Source: Tubulanus polymorphus (Eukaryota; Nemertea; Palaeonemertea; Tubulaniformes; Tubulanidae). Taken from it: a DNA stretch of 64,000 nt. Positions 59,201 through 64,000 of the stretch are shown in pieces (within the stretch, counting starts at the first letter, position 1; each line of letters begins with the position of its first letter). The translations under genes were made by a program, and so were the position numbers. Under the pieces are notes generated by a model that did not search any database, was not told the origin of the DNA, and saw only the letters and a program-made list of their open reading frames with translations. Where the stretch lies: contig NC_134032.1 in the NCBI RefSeq assembly GCF_964204645.1, forward strand, positions 9,976,275-10,040,274, in the 5' to 3' direction.

Positions 59201-59231
59201 TTATATAACAAACAAATTAGTTGTGTTGTTG

Positions 59232-59406
59232 CAACTAGAATTCAACTAGAATGTAACTAGAATTCAACTAGATTAACAAGCTAGTTGAAATATTGTTGTT
59301 TTTGTTTATTTCTTGTTGAATTTTATTTGATTTTTGTTTCAACTACTAATAACTAGAATTCAACTAGAATGTTACTAGAATTCAACTAGATTAACAAGCC
59401 AGTTGA
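59232..59406. repeat. Duplicated 57 bp iteron-like block in the viral intergenic region
   Basis: 59232-59288 and 59350-59406 differ at two or three positions. Each contains ACTAGAATTCAACTAGA twice plus ATTAACAAGC-AGTTGAA. The words TTCAACTAG and CTAGTTGAA are complementary, so each block can form hairpins. It lies upstream of the minus-strand small ORFs. Origin, promoter or recombination site are all possible. Confidence 0.6.
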
Positions 59407-59459
59407 ATTTAAATAAATTCATATTTAAATGGGTGTTGTAATCTAAATAGTAATTTTGA

Positions 59460-60017
59460 TCATTTAATATTTTTCAATTTATCCATATATTCATTATGTA
59501 AATCATGTGGAATAATATCATTTTCCTCAAGCGCATTTTTCATAGATTTTCTATCTTTATTGTAGAATAAAACTAAAAATCTAATGTTTTCTCTAAAGTC
59601 TTCAACAATTGAATTATATTTTTGATTTAAAACCCAAGTTGTTATCCCAAAATGTCTACCAGAAAAAGCTAAATAACATAACTCACTCTCTCTAATTTTT
59701 GAATCATGTAAATTTGCGCAATCATCTATAATGAATAATGTATTTGATCCTTTATAAATATCTATTGCTATTTTAATACAATTATCTAAATTTTCTTTTA
59801 CTGTTTTAGGATCTAATATAATAAATTTATTATTTCTAGTAATATTTCTATCATAAGTTTGATTAAATTCATATGTTGGACAAAATAATACTATATTATC
59901 AAAATATTTTTTATAAACAGTTTCTAGTAAATTTAATATAAAATAAGTTTTTCCACAATTTGTTACACCAGAAATTAACATATTATGAGGCTCAAATATA
60001 AATAATTCCTTATTCAT
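59460..60017 (-). CDS. A32-like (FtsK/HerA) genome-packaging ATPase of a Maverick/Polinton-like element
   Basis: 185 residues, full-length frame. Walker A GVTNCGKT at residues 17-24, Walker B LFIIDD at 94-99, and a WVLNQ sensor-like motif at 128-132, in the spacing typical of poxvirus A32-type packaging ATPases found in Mavericks/Polintons, adintoviruses and relatives. These enzymes pump viral DNA into capsids. The ATG follows the integrase TAA with no spacer (TAAATG), a compact arrangement. It is slightly short for the family but has all key motifs. Endogenous copy in a host genome; activity unknown. Its second copy would lie outside the window. Confidence 0.85.
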   Translation of the reverse strand: MNKELFIFEPHNMLISGVTNCGKTYFILNLLETVYKKYFDNIVLFCPTYEFNQTYDRNITRNNKFIILDPKTVKENLDNCIKIAIDIYKGSNTLFIIDDCANLHDSKIRESELCYLAFSGRHFGITTWVLNQKYNSIVEDFRENIRFLVLFYNKDRKSMKNALEENDIIPHDLHNEYMDKLKNIK

Positions 60018-60601
60018 TTATATATTTTTAATTTTACTTGATAATATCCATTCATTAAATTTATCTGGCCATCCAACCCATTTTACTAAAGAATATTTTT
60101 TTCTTTTAATAGTTTTTGTTTTTAATACTTTTTCAATTTTATATTCTTGTTCTAGATTTTCAGTAGTTAAACTTAATTCTTCTTCGTAAAGGTAGCCATC
60201 AACTTCTTCACCATCTAAATCTTCTAACTTATAGACATATGGTTTTGTTGTTATTACCTTTTTTATTTTATATATTTCCCTAGTAAAATTTCGATCGTAT
60301 CCTTTGTCAAATATCTTTTTATACTTAGAAATTCTAACATTTTGACCAACTTTAAATTTAGGTTCACCAAAATCATCTACAAGAAATGCTCCATATAAAT
60401 TATTCCAAACAATTTCAGCATTTTCAGGTTTTCTAGCATCAATAGGTTTCATTCCAATAGAAGAATGATAAGAATTATTATATCCTTCTATCAATTTCGG
60501 TAAAACATCAATCCATTTAAAAGTATTATTTGCTGTAAAATATTTCCACATTCTTGTTCTTAATGTTCTATTAAATCGTTCAACAACTGCTGCTTTTTTA
60601 T
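60018..60601 (-). pseudogene. Maverick-type retroviral-like integrase, C-terminal part with chromodomain, 5'-truncated
   Basis: The open frame extends upstream of its first internal ATG (60551) to the tandem junction at 60601, reading VVERFNRTLRTRMW. The remainder gives the end of the rve integrase core (YNNSYHSSIGMKP), an SH3-like segment (KFKVGQNVRI) and a C-terminal chromodomain (VEKVL-like YKIEKVLKTK ... LVKWVGWPDKFNEWI). This order is typical of the Polinton/Maverick c-integrase. The catalytic D and D residues upstream are cut off by the junction with host sequence, so this copy is inactive. Confidence 0.85.
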
Positions 60602-61004
60602 CCGATTGATATCATGTCGTTTTCCTTCATGATTTTCAGACCTATTTGACTGAAGACGAAAGGCCGTACTTGAATCCTCCTCCCCCACCTATAACGTCAT
60701 GGGGTTATATAAATAGATGGGGTCAGGCTGAAGATGAAATGAAGCCCATTTCGATTAAGAGATTAGAATAACTCATGCATCAAAGTTCAATCTTTGGTCT
60801 ACAGTGAAAAGAACAGTTTTGTTAAGTTTAGGTTTTTTTTAATGAAACCCCATGTTTCTATTCTAATGTCTGACGTAAATCCCCTTATGACATCATCGTC
60901 GGAATTCGTCGTAACTAAAATCGGGCCATGATGGAAGATTCCCCTATTCTGAATAAACCGAATTGTTTCATTAATCTTAAGATATCTACATCCTCTCATT
61001 TTAG

Positions 61005-61405
61005 GGACAAAACGGTCAGTGTAGAGGAAAGCGCTGAGAAACGGGATGCAGATTGTTGTTAGTAAGAATCTATTAATGCACTAAACCTCATTGATTCCCA
61101 AACAACATCTAGAAAACCGAATGCCGTATAAAAAGTTATTTAGAAATAACGTTACATGACGCATGAGGGCTGCAATATAACATTTGTAGTAAAACCGGTT
61201 TTGAAGTCAGAATTTTTCTAAAAAGTGTTATTAGTTGAACTAACGTACCGAGTTCGAACCCCACTTTAACAGTCCCATTTCTGACATCCTGACATGTTAT
61301 TCTCTCCTTGTGAAAATTCTATAGCGGTTCACAAGAAGAAGATGCCGGTTCAGTGAAAAGAATTGCCAACAGTCAGCCTGCACTAGAAGCGGGAAAAAGA
61401 AACCC
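61005..61405 (+). CDS. Second copies of the two gene 2 propeptide exons
   Basis: Exons 61005-61061 and 61325-61405 repeat 56146-56202 and 56466-56546 with unchanged coding sequence. The only nearby change, A to T two bases before the acceptor AG (CTATAG for CTAAAG), keeps the AG. Both are symmetric (phase 2-2), so inclusion of unit 2 in the same transcript would add 46 residues in frame. Whether they are transcribed with gene 2 is unknown. Confidence 0.5.
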
Positions 61406-62698
61406 GTAAGTTTCCGTACCCCACTTTAAATGTATGAATGATCCATATAATTTTGAAATCCCGTACATGAGGTAGCGTTGCATCAAGGTATCTGGCGAAA
61501 GTGTGGGTTAAAAATGCGGCAGTTTACTGCCGTGTTCGCGGGCACAGCTGATAAATTGATAGCACCGAATTGTTAGTGAAAGTCTAATATTAGCACGACT
61601 GGAATACTTGTTTTATCGCCATCAATTGAAGTAATTTAATGGACGTTTGCATAGCGATCCGTTTTAGAGCCTGGTTATCTCATCCTCACACGGCAGGTAT
61701 TCGAACCTGATGGCATCGCTACACTCGCACAGTGCCGCGGCACGAACCCCTGCCACAGTAGACCGGGTGCGCAGGTACATGCGCAGCTTTGCCGCACGAA
61801 AACTTGCGGCACAAATCAGATTGCTCGTTGTATAATCGCCGAGATAAATTTCACGGAAGAACTATAAATGGGAAAACCCGTGCTAAAATAAAACGGGATA
61901 GCTGATTGGCAAATAAGGACATCATCTAAGCTGCGCGTGTAGCTGTGCACTCGACGTATCGGCCCCACCGCGCGGGATTTACGCGAAGCAGCAAACACAA
62001 ACATGGCCACTCTCTCAATTTTCAATGATAGAAATCGTGTGTGAATTTCAATTATTTCGGCTGTTAGGGGTTTAAGGCACAATATAAGTTGATGATGTGG
62101 TATGGCGATGTTAATTAATGATAATTCCGCAGTGAAGCTAGTCACGAACGGTGCCGATTGAGTGTACAGCTGCCAAAAACACTGAAATGTGCGTAGTTGC
62201 GTAACTATTTGCAGTGAATTGCAGACGAAACATGAAGCCTTAACGGCCGTTTAAAAAAAAATTATACCAATCGCAATTGTAAAATAAAAATGAGAACCTA
62301 AGTTAAAATTCTGGCCATTTCTAAAATGTTATTACTAATTTTTAGTCAGTGCCGAACGTTTAGTTTTCCAACAATAATGAGGGGTGGTAGGTAGTCATGC
62401 AATTCAAGTCATCATTTATTACACGTTACTTCCGTGTTGTTGAAAATCTCGCGAGTCCTGGACCAAACCCCAATGAACAATGTAATCTGTGTGCTGGCAA
62501 CAAATGCACACAGATCACACTACACTATCCATTACACACTCCAGTACCCACAGCTTTCATATATCCATCCAAATATTTAGAGTGTCTTTCTTCCTGGGTC
62601 TAGTGTGGCATACCAGTAATAGGGAAAGTGGGCTTTCATACCAGAGGTCGAAGGTCGAGACACCACTCATCACCACAAGTAATTTTTTTCTCTTATAA

Positions 62699-63025
62699 AT
62701 GGGGGATAGAAAAGCATTCTTAGCAACAAGAAATAACAGAATAAAACCAGCAAAAAAACAATTTGAAATAAAAAAGTTAGTTGATGTTACAAAAGAAATT
62801 GAACATAAAATATTGAAATTAGAAAAGATAAAAACTAAATATGGAGAGAAAGTATTAGCTAATTTAAGCTACTGCAATGTTAGTACATCGCGAGAATTTA
62901 AAGTATTTTTACCTGATAAATGGGTTTCATTGAGTACAGAGGAATTAAAAGATTTAGAAGGATTTAAAATAATCTATCATGGAAAAAATGAAGATGGCCA
63001 TCATGATTTAGAAATTGTTGATTAA
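62699..63025 (+). CDS. Viral-element ORF of 108 residues, copy 2
   Basis: Same protein as 57824-58150, in tandem unit 2. Confidence 0.65.
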   Translation: MGDRKAFLATRNNRIKPAKKQFEIKKLVDVTKEIEHKILKLEKIKTKYGEKVLANLSYCNVSTSREFKVFLPDKWVSLSTEELKDLEGFKIIYHGKNEDGHHDLEIVD

Positions 63026-63175
63026 ATTTAAAAAAAATAAATTAATAAAAATAATGAATATCTAGAATCCGAAATGACTTATCTGGACAATTTAATTGCT
63101 CCGCATAGATAGAAAAAAGTAGTGAGATATTCAATTAATTAAAAAAAATCATTTTTTTGCTTTTTTTCTAAAATA

Positions 63176-63529
63176 TTAATCCATTTTTTTTATTATCAAT
63201 TTTGGAATTTCAGAAGTATTTTCATTTTTGATTGCAGTTGTTTCAGAATTATTAATATCATGAATTTTATTTGATTTCTTATACCAATTACACCCAATCA
63301 AAAAGAATACAATTACAAATCCAACTGTAAAATATAGACATTTATCAAATATTCTATCATTAGAAGGAGTAGAAATAACAATATTTTCACCATTTTTATT
63401 AACATTTTTATTACTTATTTTTTCTTTTACAGCTTTTTTATATTCTTGTGATTTAATTCCTAATTGCCGAGACCATTCAATTTGTGTCTGTGATCTCGGT
63501 TTTTTCTTCACTTCTTCCACCTTGTTCAT
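63176..63529 (-). CDS. Viral-element single-pass membrane protein, copy 2
   Basis: Same protein as 58301-58654, in tandem unit 2, with the same 53 bp overlap to its neighbour. Confidence 0.6.
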   Translation of the reverse strand: MNKVEEVKKKPRSQTQIEWSRQLGIKSQEYKKAVKEKISNKNVNKNGENIVISTPSNDRIFDKCLYFTVGFVIVFFLIGCNWYKKSNKIHDINNSETTAIKNENTSEIPKLIIKKMD

Positions 63530-63827
63530 TTATTATAGAAATATTTTTACTTTGAATATTTGAAAATGTTATAACTCCAGTTGATAATAATGTCATAAAT
63601 CCACCTAATTGAAATGATAAATATCCAATCCATTTATTTAATTCGGTCATAACTAAATAATCATTTTTTAAATCAGCATATAATCTATTTTCATCTTGAA
63701 TTGGCAGCATATAATTACATAATTTACTATAACCTTTTACTACATTTTCTGATATCGCGTCATTAATTCTAGCTGTTCTCGCGGTTTCATAAATTTTAAA
63801 TAATCTAATAATTTCATCTGATTTCAT
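63477..63827 (-). CDS. Viral-element membrane-associated protein, copy 2
   Basis: As 58602-58952 with one substitution (TELNK for TKLNK). Confidence 0.6.
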   Translation of the reverse strand: MKSDEIIRLFKIYETARTARINDAISENVVKGYSKLCNYMLPIQDENRLYADLKNDYLVMTELNKWIGYLSFQLGGFMTLLSTGVITFSNIQSKNISIINEQGGRSEEKTEITDTN

Positions 63828-63937
63828 TGTATCTAATTCATTATAAATTAAATTTTTACCGATAAAATTTTTACCTTTTCCAGATGCTATTAGTATTTCT
63901 TATTGATGTTTACAATAATTTATTTATTTTACAATAT

Positions 63938-64000
63938 TTAATTATTATTTGTTGTAACATTATTTAAAGCACCATCATCTGGAGTTAATTTTGTTTCTGT
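63938..64000 (-). CDS. Small viral-element ORF, copy 2, 3' part only
   Basis: The last 20 codons and stop of the 45-residue ORF seen at 59063-59200; its start lies outside the window. Confidence 0.35.
   Translation of the reverse strand, partial: TETKLTPDDGALNNVTTNNN

Larger units (their letters stand above)
55743..60601. repeat. Tandem unit 1: host propeptide exons fused to viral DNA
   Basis: A 4859 bp unit whose next copy starts at 60602. It begins in a host intron (ATTGATATCATGTCG), includes exons 56146-56202 and 56466-56546, then about 1.2 kb of host intron, and from about 57.8 kb turns A/T-rich and viral up to a truncated integrase at 60601. Identity with unit 2 is above 99.5% over the 3.4 kb visible. 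Confidence 0.9.
60602..64000. repeat. Tandem unit 2 (cut by the window end)
   Basis: Repeats 55743-59125 in direct orientation. About half a dozen substitutions, a 15 bp insertion at about 61642 (GACGTTTGCATAGCG) and a one-base poly-A change are visible. Offset is 4859 before that insertion and 4875 at the end. Confidence 0.9.

Noticed and set aside
1-64000. CRISPR arrays, bacterial operons or rRNA genes
   Set aside because: No regularly spaced repeats of that type and no rRNA-like sequence; intron structure and repeats are eukaryotic throughout.

Overview
This is eukaryotic, animal-type DNA. Genes are split by GT-AG introns, intergenic and intronic space is dense with short transposable elements, and two gene families with conserved animal intron positions are present. 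The protein content (OXR1/NCOA7 TLDc protein, a divergent four-EF-hand calmodulin paralogue, an Ulp1-type protease, secreted multi-knot cysteine-rich peptides, Jockey/CR1-like LINE debris, Maverick/Polinton-like viral genes) fits a marine invertebrate, most likely a lophotrochozoan. I cannot name the species.

Layout. 1-5.4 kb: noncoding, packed with foldback MITEs. 5.4-10.05 kb (+): the 3' half of OXR1/NCOA7, eight exons ending in a complete TLDc domain, with a candidate alternative first exon at 6.9 kb. 10-16.8 kb: no gene seen; SINE and MITEs. 16.8-20.3 kb (+): a spliced Ulp1/C48-type cysteine protease gene, with three minimal uORFs, lying between short inverted terminal sequences that may mark it as mobile-element cargo. 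20.3-25.6 kb: repeats only. 25.65-38.33 kb (-): a six-exon calmodulin-like gene with four intact EF-hands; its introns hold CTCF-like motif clusters, nested MITEs, a LINE 3' end and tiny mobile palindromes. 38.4-45.8 kb: repeats and a few regulatory palindromes. 45.8-56.6 kb (+): two paralogous secreted-peptide genes produced by a segmental duplication, separated by a dead LINE on the minus strand. The first encodes signal peptide, dibasic-rich propeptide and four cystine-knot-like domains. The second keeps the signal and propeptide exons but has different downstream exons. 55.74-64 kb: a 4.86 kb unit, tandemly repeated and cut by the window edge, that fuses two propeptide exons of the second gene to a Maverick/Polinton-like fragment (integrase 3' part, A32-like packaging ATPase, small ORFs, iteron-like repeats).

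How it fits together. The most unusual region is the right end. A secreted-peptide gene with exons of phase 2 on both sides carries a very recent tandem amplification whose unit mixes host exons and viral DNA. If spliced through, each unit would add the same in-frame 46-residue dibasic segment to the precursor. A second unusual item is a family of 28-39 bp near-perfect palindromes. Two copies are flanked by perfect 7 bp duplications, and one has an empty-site paralogue in this window.
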